From positions 5,890,001-5,954,000 of the forward strand of contig NZ_CP026304.1 of assembly GCF_003054555.1 (NCBI RefSeq): a DNA stretch of 64,000 bases. The letters are read 5' to 3'. Both the position numbers and the translations under genes were made by a program. The notes beneath the pieces were generated by a model. The model worked only from the letters and a program-made list of their open reading frames with translations, was not told where the DNA came from and made no database searches. Shown here piece after piece: positions 41,769-53,467 of this stretch (its first letter is position 1; the number at the start of each line of letters is the position of its first letter). Source of the DNA: Streptomyces lunaelactis. GTDB taxonomy: Bacteria > Actinomycetota > Actinomycetes > Streptomycetales > Streptomycetaceae.

Positions 41769-44150
41769 CTACGCGGGCCGCAGCCAGAGCGTCGCCAGCG
41801 GTGGCAGCGTCAGCTGGATGCTCGCCCGGCGGCCGTGCGAGGGGACCGATTCCGGCTTCAGCGGGTCCGGGTTGAGAACATCGCTGCCGCCGTAGCGTGC
41901 CGCGTCCGTGTTCAGGACCTCGGTCCAGGCCTGGACCGAGTCCGGTACACCGAGGCGGTACTCGTGGCGGACCACCGGCGAGAAGTGGCTGATGGCGAGC
42001 AGCGGCGTGCCCGAGGCGTCGTAGCGGAGGAAGGCGAAGACATTGTCCTCGGCCGCGTCGCCGTCCACCCATGCGAAGCCCTCGGGCTCGGTGTCCCGCT
42101 GCCAGAGGGCCGGGGTCGCGCCGTACACCGCGTTCAGATCGCCGACCAGATGCCGCACCCCGCGGTGGTCCGCCTCCGCCGAGTACGACGGATCCAGCAG
42201 CCACCAGTCCGGGCCGTGGCCCTCCGACCACTCGGCGCCCTGGGCGAACTCCTGGCCCATGAAGAGCAGCTGCTTGCCCGGGTGCGCCCACATGAAGCCG
42301 AGATACGCGCGGTGGTTGGCGCGCTGCTGCCACCAGTCGCCCGGCATCTTGCTGACCAGCGCCTGCTTGCCGTGCACCACCTCGTCGTGCGAGATCGGCA
42401 GGACATAGTTCTCGCTGTACGCGTACACCATCGAGAACGTCATCTCGTTGTGGTGGAACTTGCGGTGCACCGGCTCGTGCGAGACATAGCCCAGCGAGTC
42501 GTGCATCCAGCCCATGTTCCACTTCAGGCCGAACCCGAGACCGCCGAAGCCGCCGGGGCCGACATGGTGGGTGGCCCGGGTGACGCCGTCCCAGGCCGTG
42601 GACTCCTCGGCGACCGTGATGACACCGGGGCACCGCCGGTAGACCGTGGCGTTCATCTCCTGGAGGAAGGCGACGGCGTCCAGGTTCTCCCGGCCGCCGT
42701 GTTCGTTCGGCGTCCACTCGCCGTGTTCGCGGGAGTAGTCGAGGTAGAGCATCGAGGCGACGGCGTCCACCCGCAGGCCGTCGATATGGAACTCCTCGCA
42801 CCAGTACGTGGCGTTGGCGACCAGGAAGTTGCGCACCTCCTTGCGGCCGTAGTCGAACTCGAGCGTGCCCCAGTCGGGATGCGCGGCCCTGGCCGGGTCC
42901 TCGTGCTCGTACAGCGAACGGCCGTCGAACTCCGCCAGCGCCCAGTCGTCCTTCGGGAAGTGCGCAGGCACCCAGTCCACCAGCACCCCGATGCCCGCCC
43001 GGTGCAGGGCGTCGACGAGGAAGCGGAAGTCGTCGGGGGTGCCCATCCGGGAGGTCGGGGCGTAGAAGCCGGTGACCTGATAGCCCCAGGAGCCGCCGAA
43101 GGGATGCTCGGCGACCGGCATCAGCTCGACATGGGTGAAGCCCAGGTCCTTGACGTACGCCGGTAGTTGGACGGCCAGCTGGCGGTAGGTCAGTCCCGGC
43201 CGCCAGGACGCGAGGTGCACCTCGTAGACGGAGAAGGGCGACTCGTGCACGGGCACGTCGCCGCGGTGTGCCATCCACTCCTCGTCGTGCCACACATGGT
43301 GGGACTCGGTCACGATCGAGGCGTTGGCGGGCGGCACCTCGGTGCGCCGCGCCATCGGGTCGGCGCGCATAGTGTGCGAGCCGTCGGGGCGGGTGATGTC
43401 GAACTTGTAGAGCGCGCCCTCGCTCACCCCCGGGAGGAACAGCTCCCAGACGCCCGTCGAGCCGAGCGAGCGCATCGGATACCCGGTGCCGTCCCAGTAG
43501 TTGAAGTCGCCGGCGACCCGCACCCCGCGGGCGTTGGGCGCCCAGACGGTGAACCGGGTGCCGGTGACGCCCTGGTGCGCCATCGGCTGGGCACCGAGCG
43601 CGTTCCACAGCTCCTCGTGCCGGCCCTCGCCGATCAGGTGCAGATCGAGCTCGCCGAGAGAGGGCAGGAAGCGGTACGGGTCCTGCACCTCGATCTCGTG
43701 CGTGCCCTCGGCCTCGGCCTCGGACTCACTGTCGGCCACGGTCTCGTCAACGTCGCCGTCGCTGCCGTAGGCGACCAGCAGCTGGTACTCCGGGGCCGTA
43801 CGCAGCGGCAGCACCCCCGAGAAGAACCCGTCGCCGTCCTCGTGCAGCTCGGCCCGCAGCCCCTTGGAGAGCACGGTCACCGCCCGCGCGTACGGGCGCA
43901 GCACGCGCAGCTCGAGGCCGCCCCGCACCGAGTGCGCGCCGAGCAGCCCGTGCGGATCGTGGTGGGCGCCGCTCAGCAGCCGCTCCCTGTCCCCGTCCGC
44001 GAGCGGGTGCGCCGCCCGTACGCCATGACTGCCGCCGGCGCGCGGCCGGGGCGCGGCGGGCGCGGGCTGCTCGTGGCGCGGTTCGGTGTCGGCCGGCCGC
44101 TTCGGTACATCGGGGTCGGACGAATTGCGGGACGAGGGTCGGGCGGTCAC
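41769..44150 (-). CDS. glgB: 1,4-alpha-glucan branching enzyme
   Basis: 793-residue GH13 enzyme making alpha-1,6 branches in glycogen-type glucan. Two N-terminal beta modules (CBM48 at about 185-275) precede the barrel. Catalytic pieces: [18 protein letters not shown] (nucleophile Asp), [11 protein letters not shown] (acid/base Glu) and the third Asp in [11 protein letters not shown] Glu/Ala/Asp-rich insert ([14 protein letters not shown]) and a long Pro-rich N-terminus make it longer than enteric GlgB. GTG 44150 is the start, 56 bases after the pep2 stop. In Streptomyces it serves the GlgE pathway, branching linear maltosyl polymers. Confidence 0.96.
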   Translation of the reverse strand: MTARPSSRNSSDPDVPKRPADTEPRHEQPAPAAPRPRAGGSHGVRAAHPLADGDRERLLSGAHHDPHGLLGAHSVRGGLELRVLRPYARAVTVLSKGLRAELHEDGDGFFSGVLPLRTAPEYQLLVAYGSDGDVDETVADSESEAEAEGTHEIEVQDPYRFLPSLGELDLHLIGEGRHEELWNALGAQPMAHQGVTGTRFTVWAPNARGVRVAGDFNYWDGTGYPMRSLGSTGVWELFLPGVSEGALYKFDITRPDGSHTMRADPMARRTEVPPANASIVTESHHVWHDEEWMAHRGDVPVHESPFSVYEVHLASWRPGLTYRQLAVQLPAYVKDLGFTHVELMPVAEHPFGGSWGYQVTGFYAPTSRMGTPDDFRFLVDALHRAGIGVLVDWVPAHFPKDDWALAEFDGRSLYEHEDPARAAHPDWGTLEFDYGRKEVRNFLVANATYWCEEFHIDGLRVDAVASMLYLDYSREHGEWTPNEHGGRENLDAVAFLQEMNATVYRRCPGVITVAEESTAWDGVTRATHHVGPGGFGGLGFGLKWNMGWMHDSLGYVSHEPVHRKFHHNEMTFSMVYAYSENYVLPISHDEVVHGKQALVSKMPGDWWQQRANHRAYLGFMWAHPGKQLLFMGQEFAQGAEWSEGHGPDWWLLDPSYSAEADHRGVRHLVGDLNAVYGATPALWQRDTEPEGFAWVDGDAAEDNVFAFLRYDASGTPLLAISHFSPVVRHEYRLGVPDSVQAWTEVLNTDAARYGGSDVLNPDPLKPESVPSHGRRASIQLTLPPLATLWLRPA

Positions 44151-44206
44151 GGGGGGTCGGCCTCCTTGGGCGGCGGGTGGATCTGTGGATCAGGCGAGGG
44201 CGGCGA

Positions 44207-45589
<1,383 letters not shown>

Positions 45590-45693
45590 GGCATCGCGTC
45601 CTTTCCCCGGGTACACCACGAATGCGCAGAGTGTCCCGGATTACAGCTGTGGCTGTCCGGCGGCGCGCGGGGATGAGGGGGAGAGTGCCCAGG

Positions 45694-45717
45694 GCGGGGC
45701 GGCGGAAACCGCCCCGC
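45694..45717 (-). terminator. Hairpin between treS and pep2
   Basis: GCGGGGCGG / CCGCCCCGC, 9-bp stem, loop CGGAAA, 27 bases after the treS stop. Both neighbours are on the minus strand, so it probably lowers read-through from treS into pep2. Confidence 0.65.
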
Positions 45718-45743
45718 GTGACATACCTCTCCCCATCCGTGCC

Positions 45744-47450
45744 TCAGGTCGGGGCCTGGTCCTTCCTGAGCCGGAACCAGTAGAAGCCGTGCCCGGCGAG
45801 AGTCAGCAGGTAGGGCCACTGGCCGATGGGGGGGAACCGCACCCCGCCGATCAGCTCCACCGGATGCCGGCCGCCGAAGGCCCGCAGATCGAGCTCGGTG
45901 GGCTGCGCGAAACGCGAGAAATTGTTGACGCAGAGCACGAGATCGTCCTTGTACTCGCGAAGGAAGGCGAGCACGGCCGGATTCGACGAGGGCAGTTCGG
46001 TGTACGAACCGAGGCCGAAGGCGTGGTTCTGCTTGCGGATCTCGATCATCCGCCGGGTCCAGTGCAGCAGCGATGACGGCGAGGCCATCGCCGCCTCGAC
46101 ATTGGTGACCTGGTAGCCGTAGACCGGATCCATGATCGTGGGGAGATAGAGCCGGCCGGGGTCGCAGGAGGAGAAGCCCGCGTTCCGGTCGGGCGTCCAC
46201 TGCATCGGGGTCCGTACGGCGTCCCGGTCGCCCAGCCAGATGTTGTCGCCCATCCCGATCTCGTCGCCGTAGTACAGGATCGGCGATCCCGGCAGCGACA
46301 GCAGCAGCGCGGTGAACAGCTCGATCTGGTTGCGGTCGTTGTCGAGCAGGGGCGCGAGCCGCCGGCGGATGCCGATATTGGCACGCATCCGCGGGTCCTT
46401 GGCGTACTCCGCGTACATGTAGTCGCGCTCTTCGTCCGTGACCATCTCGAGCGTGAGCTCGTCGTGGTTGCGCAGGAAGATGCCCCACTGGCAGTTCTTC
46501 GGGATCGCCGGGGTCTTGGCGAGGATTTCCGAGACCGGATAGCGCGACTCGCGCCGCACCGCCATGAAGATCCGCGGCATCACGGGGAAGTGGAACGCCA
46601 TGTGGCATTCGTCGCCGCCGGCCGGGAAGTCGCCGAAGTAGTCGACGACGTCCTCCGGCCACTGATTGGCCTCGGCGAGGAGCACGGTGTCCGGGTAGTG
46701 GGCGTCGATCACCTTCCGTACGTGCTTGAGGAAGGTGTGGGCGGCGGGGAGGTTCTCGCAGTTGGTGCCCTCCTCCTTGTACAGATACGGCACGGCGTCC
46801 AGCCGGAAGCCGTCGATGCCCAGGTCCAGCCAGAAGCGCAGCGCCGAGATGATCTCCTCCTGCACCGCCGGGTTCTCGTAGTTGAGATCGGGCTGGTGCG
46901 AGAAGAAACGGTGGAAGTAGTACTGCTTGCGGACCGGGTCGAAGGTCCAGTTGGACGTCTCGGTGTCGACGAAGATGATCCGGGCGTCCTCGAACTGTTT
47001 GTCGTCGTCGGCCCAGACGTAGTAGTCGGCGAACGGCCCTTCCGGGTCGTTGCGGGACTCCTGGAACCACGGGTGCTGATCGCTCGTGTGGTTCATGACG
47101 AAGTCGATGATGACGCGCATACCGCGCTGGTGGGCGGCGTCGACGAACTCCACGAAGTCGGCGAGATCGCCGAATTCGGGCAGCACGGCGGTGTAGTCGG
47201 AGACGTCGTAACCGCCGTCCCTCAGTGGTGACTTGAAGAACGGCGGCAGCCAGAGGCAGTCGACCCCCAGCCACTGCAGATAGTCAAGTTTGGCGGTGAT
47301 GCCCTTGAGGTCGCCGATGCCGTCGCCGTTGCTGTCCTGGAAGGACCGCACGAGGACTTCGTAGAAGACGGCCCGCTTGAACCAGTCGGGATCGCGGTCC
47401 TTGGCGGGGGTGTCCTCGAACAGGTCGTGGACGGGCTCATTGACGATCAT
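45744..47450 (-). CDS. treS: Trehalose synthase (maltose alpha-D-glucosyltransferase)
   Basis: 568-residue GH13 enzyme interconverting trehalose and maltose. Starts [25 protein letters not shown]; nucleophile Asp in [12 protein letters not shown], acid/base Glu in [12 protein letters not shown], and third Asp in [10 protein letters not shown]. Length is that of the single-domain form without fused kinase. ATG 47450 overlaps the glgE stop (ATGA), so GlgE and TreS are made together. It links trehalose to maltose for Pep2. Confidence 0.96.
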   Translation of the reverse strand: MIVNEPVHDLFEDTPAKDRDPDWFKRAVFYEVLVRSFQDSNGDGIGDLKGITAKLDYLQWLGVDCLWLPPFFKSPLRDGGYDVSDYTAVLPEFGDLADFVEFVDAAHQRGMRVIIDFVMNHTSDQHPWFQESRNDPEGPFADYYVWADDDKQFEDARIIFVDTETSNWTFDPVRKQYYFHRFFSHQPDLNYENPAVQEEIISALRFWLDLGIDGFRLDAVPYLYKEEGTNCENLPAAHTFLKHVRKVIDAHYPDTVLLAEANQWPEDVVDYFGDFPAGGDECHMAFHFPVMPRIFMAVRRESRYPVSEILAKTPAIPKNCQWGIFLRNHDELTLEMVTDEERDYMYAEYAKDPRMRANIGIRRRLAPLLDNDRNQIELFTALLLSLPGSPILYYGDEIGMGDNIWLGDRDAVRTPMQWTPDRNAGFSSCDPGRLYLPTIMDPVYGYQVTNVEAAMASPSSLLHWTRRMIEIRKQNHAFGLGSYTELPSSNPAVLAFLREYKDDLVLCVNNFSRFAQPTELDLRAFGGRHPVELIGGVRFPPIGQWPYLLTLAGHGFYWFRLRKDQAPT

Positions 47451-49558
47451 GATGTGGGTGACCCTCCGATCGGCGGGGACGGTCGCAGAACGACGATGTG
47501 CGCGGGCGTGATGCCCGGCTCGAGGCGCACATAGTTGGCCCTGCCCCAGTGATAGGTCTCGCCGGTGAGCTCGTCGCGCACCGGTGCGCTCTCGTGCCAT
47601 TCGAGGCCGAGGTGCGGCATGTCCAACGAGACCGTGGCCTCCTGGGTGTGGTGGGGGTCGAGGTTGGCGACCACGACGACGGTGTTCGAACCGGAAGCGC
47701 CGTCGGCGGATTTCGAGTACGCGATGACCGCGTCGTTGTCGGTCGGGTGGAAGTGGATGTCACGCAGCTGCTGGAGGGCGGGATTGCGGCGTCTGATCCG
47801 GTTGAGAGTGGTGATCAGCGGGGCGATGGTGCGGCCTTCACGCTCCGCCGACTCCCAGTCGCGCGGGCGCAGTTGGTACTTCTCCGAGTGAAGGTACTCC
47901 TCGCTGCCGTCCCGCAGCGGGGTGTTCTCACAGAGCTCGTAACCGGCGTAGACCCCCCAGGAGGGGGCCATCGTCGCGGCGAGCACCGCCCGTACCTCGA
48001 ACGCGGGCCGGCCGCCCCGCTGGAGGTAGGCGTGCAGGATGTCGGGGGTGTTGACAAAGAAATTGGGCCGCATGTAGGAGGCCGCCTCGCCGGACAGCTC
48101 GGTGAGGTACTCGGTGAGCTCCTGCTTGGTGTTGCGCCAGGTGAAGTACGTGTACGACTGCTGGAACCCGATCGCGGCCAGGGTGTGCATCATCGCCGGA
48201 CGGGTGAACGCCTCGGCCAGGAAGACCACGTCGGGATGGCTGCGGTTGATGTCCGCGATCACCTTCTCCCAGAAGACGACGGGCTTGGTGTGCGGATTGT
48301 CGACGCGGAAGATCCGTACACCGTGGTCCATCCAGAAACGCAGCACCCGCAGCGTCTCGCGGACCAGACCGCGCATGTCCGCCTCGAAGGCGATCGGGTA
48401 GATGTCCTGGTACTTCTTGGGCGGGTTCTCGGCGTACGCGATGGAGCCGTCGGCACGGTGGTGGAACCACTCGGGGTGCTCGGTCACCCAGGGGTGGTCG
48501 GGGGAGCACTGGAGCGCGAAGTCCAGCGCGACCTCCATGCGCAGGGCGCCCGCCGTCTCGACGAAGTGGTCGAAGTCCTCCATGGTCCCGAGACCGGGGT
48601 GGAGCGCGTCATGGCCGCCGTCGGGGGAGCCGATCGCCCAGGGCACCCCGACATCGTCCGCGCCGGGGGAGAGGCTGTTGTCGGGGCCCTTGCGGTGGGT
48701 CGTGCCGATGGGGTGGACCGGCGGCAGATAGACGACGTCGAAGCCCATCGCGGCGACGGCCGGGAGCCGCTCGGCGGCGGTGCGCAAGGTGCCGGGGACG
48801 GGCGGTGCGCCCTCCCTCACGACCGCGCCCTCGGAGCGCGGGAAGAGCTCGTACCAGGAGCCGTACAGCGCGCGCTGCCGCTCGACGAGGAGGGGCAAGG
48901 GGCGGGAGGCGGTGACCAGTTCGCGCAGCGGGTGGCGGTTGAGCGCGGCGGCGGCGTCCGGGGCGAGGGCGGCGGCGAGCCGGGCGGCTGCCGAACGGGT
49001 CTCGTCGCGCAGGGCGTCGACCGCGGCGAGCACGGCCTCCCGCCCGTCGCTCTTGGGCACCCCGGCGGCGGCCCGCTCGTAGAGCTGGGCGCCCTCCGCC
49101 AGGACGAGCGCGGTGTCGATACCGGCGGGGATCTTGATCTGGGCGTGGTGCCGCCAGGTGGCGACGGGGTCGCTCCACCCTTCGACGGCGTACGTCCAGC
49201 GCCCCTCGGCACCGGGAGTGACGTCGGCGCCCCACCGGTCGGTGCCGGGGGTGAGCTCGCGCATGGGGGTCCAGGGGCCGGGGCGGCCGCTGGGATCACG
49301 CAGTACGACATTGGCGGCGACGGCGTCATGACCCTCGCGGAAGACGGTGGCGGTGACCTGGAAGGTCTCACCGGCCACTGCTTTCGCTGGTCTTCTTCCG
49401 CAGTCGACGAGGGGGCGGACGTCCAGGACGGGAATGCGACCGATCATGGGATCACCTGAGGGCTGTGCGGGCAGGGCGGATTGAGCGTGTTGAGTCTTTT
49501 TACGCGGTTTGGGTGTTCTTTGTAGCTGCTCAGTCGACGACTGGCGGGCTGCGGGCAT
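47447..49558 (-). CDS. glgE: Maltosyltransferase GlgE (alpha-1,4-glucan:maltose-1-P)
   Basis: 703-residue GH13_3 enzyme extending alpha-1,4-glucan with maltose from maltose-1-phosphate. An N-terminal region of about 38 residues varies, then the N domain ([22 protein letters not shown], split), the barrel with [13 protein letters not shown] (nucleophile Asp), [12 protein letters not shown] (acid/base Glu), and C-terminal beta domain. ATG 49558 has AGGAG upstream. First gene of glgE-treS, with pep2 and glgB following. A 30-bp internal stretch at 49264-49293 is duplicated upstream of the gene. Confidence 0.96.
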   Translation of the reverse strand: MPAARQSSTEQLQRTPKPRKKTQHAQSALPAQPSGDPMIGRIPVLDVRPLVDCGRRPAKAVAGETFQVTATVFREGHDAVAANVVLRDPSGRPGPWTPMRELTPGTDRWGADVTPGAEGRWTYAVEGWSDPVATWRHHAQIKIPAGIDTALVLAEGAQLYERAAAGVPKSDGREAVLAAVDALRDETRSAAARLAAALAPDAAAALNRHPLRELVTASRPLPLLVERQRALYGSWYELFPRSEGAVVREGAPPVPGTLRTAAERLPAVAAMGFDVVYLPPVHPIGTTHRKGPDNSLSPGADDVGVPWAIGSPDGGHDALHPGLGTMEDFDHFVETAGALRMEVALDFALQCSPDHPWVTEHPEWFHHRADGSIAYAENPPKKYQDIYPIAFEADMRGLVRETLRVLRFWMDHGVRIFRVDNPHTKPVVFWEKVIADINRSHPDVVFLAEAFTRPAMMHTLAAIGFQQSYTYFTWRNTKQELTEYLTELSGEAASYMRPNFFVNTPDILHAYLQRGGRPAFEVRAVLAATMAPSWGVYAGYELCENTPLRDGSEEYLHSEKYQLRPRDWESAEREGRTIAPLITTLNRIRRRNPALQQLRDIHFHPTDNDAVIAYSKSADGASGSNTVVVVANLDPHHTQEATVSLDMPHLGLEWHESAPVRDELTGETYHWGRANYVRLEPGITPAHIVVLRPSPPIGGSPTS

Positions 49559-49697
49559 GGCCGCTCCTGTCCGCGTTCACTCGGGTGGGCGGAAAGAATG
49601 CTGTGAGAGGTGTGCGATCGCATGCGTACCGGAGGAGCCTTCCCACGCTCCTCGGGTGGGCAATCCGGTGGTTTGTTAACTACTAGGGCGTAGGTGT

Positions 49698-49797
49698 CTG
49701 CACAAGAACCTGGCGGGTCCGATCGGGGTTCTGCTGGGGGTCCAGGGGCCGGGGCGGCCGCTGGTGGCTGCACAAGAACCTGGCGGGTCCGATCGGG
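49698..49797. repeat. Two 30-bp direct repeats around a copied glgE segment
   Basis: The same 30 bases (beginning CTGCACAAGAACCTGGCGGG) lie at 49698-49727 and 49768-49797. Between them, 49735-49764 is identical to 49264-49293 inside glgE and in the same orientation. No open frame uses them. This looks like the product of replication slippage or illegitimate recombination. Confidence 0.85.
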
Positions 49798-49812
49798 TCT
49801 GCGACACGCAAA

Positions 49813-49847
49813 GAGACCGGGCCCGTCGTGATGACGGAACCGGTCTC
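49813..49847 (-). terminator. Terminator of the NmrA-like gene
   Basis: GAGACCGG / CCGGTCTC, perfect 8-bp stem with a 19-base loop that may pair further, 64 bases past the stop. Confidence 0.7.
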
Positions 49848-49910
49848 CTCTCCGTGGGCGGCTCGCAGGGACTGTCTACGCGCCCCAGCTCGGCTCGGGC
49901 CTCGGCTTCC

Positions 49911-50840
49911 TCATGACTCCTCACCCGACCACATCTGCCACGGCTGCCTGGCCACCCACTCGTCCACCGGCGCCGGCTTCAGCGAGAGCGCCTCCGCCGA
50001 GACACCGTTGTCACCCGACAGCAGGCCGGGCTCCGCGCCGCTCGCCATGTAGTGGTAGATCCCCGCCACCCCGGCCGCCGACTCCGCGCCCAGGATGTGT
50101 GCGAGCCCCTGCTGGAAGACCGTCGGCTGCAGCTCTACGTAACGGATCTCGCGCCCGAGACCCTGCCCGAACGCCGTCGCCAGCTCCTGGCCCGTCAGCG
50201 TCTGCGCGCCGCCGATGTCGAAGGTGCGGCCTGCCACGCCCTCCACCGTGAGCGCCGCGTACACCGCCTCCGCCAGGTCCCGGTGCGAGATCCAGGCGGT
50301 CGGCACCTCGGCGGGCAGCGGGTAGGCGAGCACGCCCTCGTTCACCAGCGCCGGGCCGTTCCACGGGCTGAAGAGGTTGTCGAGATAGACCGGCGGGCGT
50401 ACGACCACCACCTCCACACCGCTGTGGGCGAGGCTCTCCCGGACCACCGTCTCGGCCAGCCGGCGCGTCTCGAAGGCCGCGACATTCGTGGACCGCTCCG
50501 GGACACGGGTGTTGGAGTTGTAGACCAGCCGCCGCAGCCCGGCCTCACGGGCCGCCTTGGCGATGTGCTGCGCGTACGTCATGACCTTCTCGGCCTGGTA
50601 CACCAGCGGTATCACCACCGCGGCGTGCGTGGCTCCCTCGAAGAGCCGGCGAACGTCCTCGTAGCGCCCGAGGTCACCCCCGGCGACGGAGATGCCGGGG
50701 AGCTCCGGCCGGTCCGCCTCGGGCCTGCGGCTCAGCGTGCGGACCCGGTGTTTCCGCTCGGCCAGCAGACGGGCCGTCGCGCCCCCCTGGAAGCCGGTCG
50801 CCCCCACAACCGCGATGCGCATCGGAATGTGATCGGACAT
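49911..50840 (-). CDS. NmrA-family NAD(P)-binding reductase
   Basis: 309 residues, atypical SDR. N-terminal VVGATGFQGGATARLLAERKHRVRTLSR (split) has the GATGFQG cofactor loop of NmrA/HSCARG-type proteins. Later AAVVIPLVYQAEKVM, YNSNTRVPERSTN and VVVVRPPVYLDNL follow. Members are redox sensors or quinone/aldehyde reductases. ATG 50840 chosen; ATG 50822 also open. Divergent from the AraC gene, with a possible binding repeat between them. Confidence 0.88.
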   Translation of the reverse strand: MSDHIPMRIAVVGATGFQGGATARLLAERKHRVRTLSRRPEADRPELPGISVAGGDLGRYEDVRRLFEGATHAAVVIPLVYQAEKVMTYAQHIAKAAREAGLRRLVYNSNTRVPERSTNVAAFETRRLAETVVRESLAHSGVEVVVVRPPVYLDNLFSPWNGPALVNEGVLAYPLPAEVPTAWISHRDLAEAVYAALTVEGVAGRTFDIGGAQTLTGQELATAFGQGLGREIRYVELQPTVFQQGLAHILGAESAAGVAGIYHYMASGAEPGLLSGDNGVSAEALSLKPAPVDEWVARQPWQMWSGEES

Positions 50841-50846
50841 GAGTCT

Positions 50847-50892
50847 GAAGAGCCCTTCGATAGGGTGTGGCTGCTGCCGTGAACGGCTCTTC
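50847..50892. promoter_or_regulatory. Inverted half-sites GAAGAGCC / GGCTCTTC
   Basis: Perfect 8-bp arms, 30 bp apart, in the 118-bp divergent region of the NmrA and AraC genes. Spacing of about three helical turns would suit two AraC monomers or a looped dimer. Confidence 0.45.
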
Positions 50893-50958
50893 CAGGCTCG
50901 CGTCGGCGGCTTCGGCCAATCAATTAACAAACCGGGGCGGAGGTTGAAGGATCGTCCA

Positions 50959-51912
50959 ATGGAACCTACGGACCGCGAAGGCGACGATCTCCTCAGTGAA
51001 CTGCTGAAACCCCTCCGTCTCACAGGGGTCTTCGACAGCCGGTGGCATGTCCGCGCTCCCTGGGCCATCGAGGGTGACGCGGAACAGAGCTGCGCCGTAC
51101 TGCACTTCATCACCGAGGGCGGCTGCTGGATCACCGGCGCGGACCAGACCCCGCTCGAACTGCACGCGGGAGACCTCGCCCTGTTCCCCACCGGCACCGC
51201 CCACCGGCTCTCCGACCGGCCCGACAGGCGCGGCGTGGCGCTCGCCGCCGTACTGCCCGAGCGCGAGCCCGGCACCTCCGGCGAGATCAGGATCGAGGGC
51301 GAGGGACCCGTGAGCCGGCTTCTCTGCGCCGGGCTGCACTACGACGCGAGCGCCGCCACGCACCTCTACAAGGCGCTGCCCTGGGCCCTGGTGCTCGACG
51401 GCTCCCAGGTGGACAAGGAGCCCCTGCTGCGCGACACCCTGCGGCTGCTCGCCACCACGGACCGCCCAGTAGGACCGGGCGACCGGCTGATCACTCTACG
51501 CGCGTTCGAGATGGCGCTGGTGCTCGCGCTGCGGCCGCTGCTGTGCGAGCTGGCCGACAATCCCTCGTCGCTGCCCGTGCTGCGCCACCCCGGCATCAGC
51601 AAGGCGATGGTGATGATGGCGACCCGGTTCGCCGAGCCCTGGACCGTCGAGTCGCTCGCCCGTGAGGTGGGCATGTCGCGCTCCGCCTTCACCGCCGCCT
51701 TCCGTGACCTGGTGGGCGAGGCGCCCGCACGGCATCTGACGGGCCGGCGGATGCAGGAGGCGGCCCGGCTGCTCGGCGAGACCTCGCTGCCCCAGTCCGC
51801 GGTGCCGGAGCGCGTCGGGTACCAGAGCGCCGTCGGTTTCCACCTCGCCTTTCGCAAGTGGTACGGGAAGACGCCGGGAGAGTACCGATCAGGAAGCTCC
51901 TCAGCTGCATGA
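50959..51912 (+). CDS. AraC-family regulator with cupin domain
   Basis: 317 residues. N-terminal cupin-type sensor (ITEGGCWITGADQTPLELHAGDLALFPTG, split) and a C-terminal pair of HTHs (SLAREVGMSRSAFTAAFRDLVGEAPARHL and ERVGYQSAVGFHLAFRKWYGKTPGEYR, split). ATG 50959 has AAGGA 7 bases upstream. It is immediately ahead of the monooxygenase-exporter set in the same direction (103-bp gap) and divergent from the NmrA gene, so it is the probable pathway switch. Confidence 0.93.
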   Translation: MEPTDREGDDLLSELLKPLRLTGVFDSRWHVRAPWAIEGDAEQSCAVLHFITEGGCWITGADQTPLELHAGDLALFPTGTAHRLSDRPDRRGVALAAVLPEREPGTSGEIRIEGEGPVSRLLCAGLHYDASAATHLYKALPWALVLDGSQVDKEPLLRDTLRLLATTDRPVGPGDRLITLRAFEMALVLALRPLLCELADNPSSLPVLRHPGISKAMVMMATRFAEPWTVESLAREVGMSRSAFTAAFRDLVGEAPARHLTGRRMQEAARLLGETSLPQSAVPERVGYQSAVGFHLAFRKWYGKTPGEYRSGSSSAA

Positions 51913-52015
51913 CTGGCTGGTTCTTAATCACCGCTGGACGGTCGTTCATTGCCGACTGTCCCTGGCTGGAGCGAGGCTCGGCTATGTCGGGGGACGTTCC
52001 GTTTGAGGAGAGACG

Positions 52016-53467
52016 TTGACCAGGTCCGGCCAGGAATACCTCGATTCGCTCCGGGACGGGCGCGAGGTGTGGCTCGACGGCGAACGGGTCAAGGACGTCA
52101 CCCGCCATGCCGCCTTCCGCAACACCGCGTCGTCGATCGCACGCCTCTACGACCTGGCGCACGAATCGGAGCACCGTGAAGTGCTCACCTCCGGCGGTGT
52201 CCACCGCGCCTTCGCCGTACCGCGCTCGTACGAGGACCTGGTCGCGCGGCGCAAGGCGTACAAGGTGTGGGCGGAATCGAGCTTTGGCTTCCTGGGCCGT
52301 TCGCCCGACTACATGGCGGGCGGTGCGGCCGGATTCGCCGCCGTGCCGCAGCTGTTCACCACCGACTCCTTCGACGGCGCCGACAACGCCCTCGCCTACC
52401 ACCGCAGGCTCGCCGAGGGTGATCTGTACTCGGCCTTCACCATCACCAACCCGCACTCCGGCGAGGGGGAGGACGACCTGGTGGTGCGGGTCGTCGCCGA
52501 GAAGGACGGCGGCATCGTGGTGAGCGGCGCCAAGACGGTCGGCACCGGTGCGGTCTTCGCCGACGAGGTGATCGTCGGCACGATCGAGCCGCTGGCCCCG
52601 GGGGACGTGGAGCACGCGCTGTGCTTCTCGGTGCCCATCGGCACACCCGGCCTGCGGTTCGTCTCGCGCACCTCGTACGAGGCACAGGCCCGCAGCGTCT
52701 TCGACAACCCGCTCTCCTCCCGTTTCGACGAGAACGACGCGCTGCTCGTGTGCGAGGACGTCTTCGTGCCGTGGGAACGGGTGCTGACGTACCGCAACGT
52801 CGAGGCGACCGGCGCGATGTGGTGGCAGACCCCCGCCTATCTCAACTTCGGGCACCAGGCGGCCACCCGCTTCTGGACCAAGCTCGAATTCCTCACCGGC
52901 CTCGCGATCCTGCTGACCCGCACCAACAAGACGTACCAACTCCCCGCCGTCACCCAGTCGGTCGGCCGGCTGCTCGGCATGGTCGCCCAGGCCAAGGCCT
53001 TCGTGCTCGCCGCGGAGGCGAGCTACGAACAGGTCGACGGCGGCCGCGGGGGCGTCAGGCCGGGCCAGGAGATCTCCTTCGCCCAGCGCATCATGGCCGG
53101 TGAGCTCTACCCGCGCGCCGTCCAGGAGATCAAGCTGCTCGCGGGCGGCGGCGTCATCCAACTGCCCGCGTCCGCCGAGGATCTGCTCCACCCGCAGCTC
53201 GGTCCCGTCGTCAGGAAGTATCTGCGTGCGCCGGGGAGTTCGGCCGAGGACCGGATCAAGCTGCTCAAGCTGGTCTGGGACGCGCTCGGTTCGGAGTTCG
53301 CCGGCCGCCATGAGCAGTACGAGCGCTTCTACCACGGCGCCCCGCACGTCTATCTGACCATGCAGACGTGGGCCGGTGGCGCCGAGAACTGCGAGGAGCT
53401 GGCCCGGGCCTGTCTCGACGGCTACGGTCTCCCTCCGGCCGGACAGGACCTGGGGACCGACAAGTGA
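52016..53467 (+). CDS. HpaB-type FADH2-dependent monooxygenase
   Basis: 483 residues, of the 4-hydroxyphenylacetate 3-hydroxylase oxygenase family (acyl-CoA-dehydrogenase fold). It begins SGQEYLDSLRDGREVWLDGERV, with YSAFTITNPHSGEGEDD and FVPWERVLTYRNVEAT in the body and GRHEQYERFYHGAP near the end. Such enzymes ortho-hydroxylate phenols or related aromatics with FADH2 from a separate reductase, which is not encoded here. TTG 52016 has GAGGAGAG upstream. Its stop overlaps the exporter start (GTGA), so they are coupled. Confidence 0.92.
   Translation: MTRSGQEYLDSLRDGREVWLDGERVKDVTRHAAFRNTASSIARLYDLAHESEHREVLTSGGVHRAFAVPRSYEDLVARRKAYKVWAESSFGFLGRSPDYMAGGAAGFAAVPQLFTTDSFDGADNALAYHRRLAEGDLYSAFTITNPHSGEGEDDLVVRVVAEKDGGIVVSGAKTVGTGAVFADEVIVGTIEPLAPGDVEHALCFSVPIGTPGLRFVSRTSYEAQARSVFDNPLSSRFDENDALLVCEDVFVPWERVLTYRNVEATGAMWWQTPAYLNFGHQAATRFWTKLEFLTGLAILLTRTNKTYQLPAVTQSVGRLLGMVAQAKAFVLAAEASYEQVDGGRGGVRPGQEISFAQRIMAGELYPRAVQEIKLLAGGGVIQLPASAEDLLHPQLGPVVRKYLRAPGSSAEDRIKLLKLVWDALGSEFAGRHEQYERFYHGAPHVYLTMQTWAGGAENCEELARACLDGYGLPPAGQDLGTDK

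Larger units (their letters stand above)
49559..49910. other. Junction region upstream of glgE with repeats
   Basis: 352 bases without a gene. Near glgE there is an inverted repeat GAGGAGC / GCTCCTC (49632-49653) and an AT-rich piece (GTTAACTACTAG at 49676-49687) that may be its promoter. Next come the direct repeats and glgE copy listed separately, then the terminator of the NmrA gene. Confidence 0.6.

Noticed and set aside
49676..49924. Short minus frame reading the repeats downstream of the NmrA-like gene
   Set aside because: Its repeated peptides only mirror the 30-bp DNA repeats and the glgE copy; no ribosome site.
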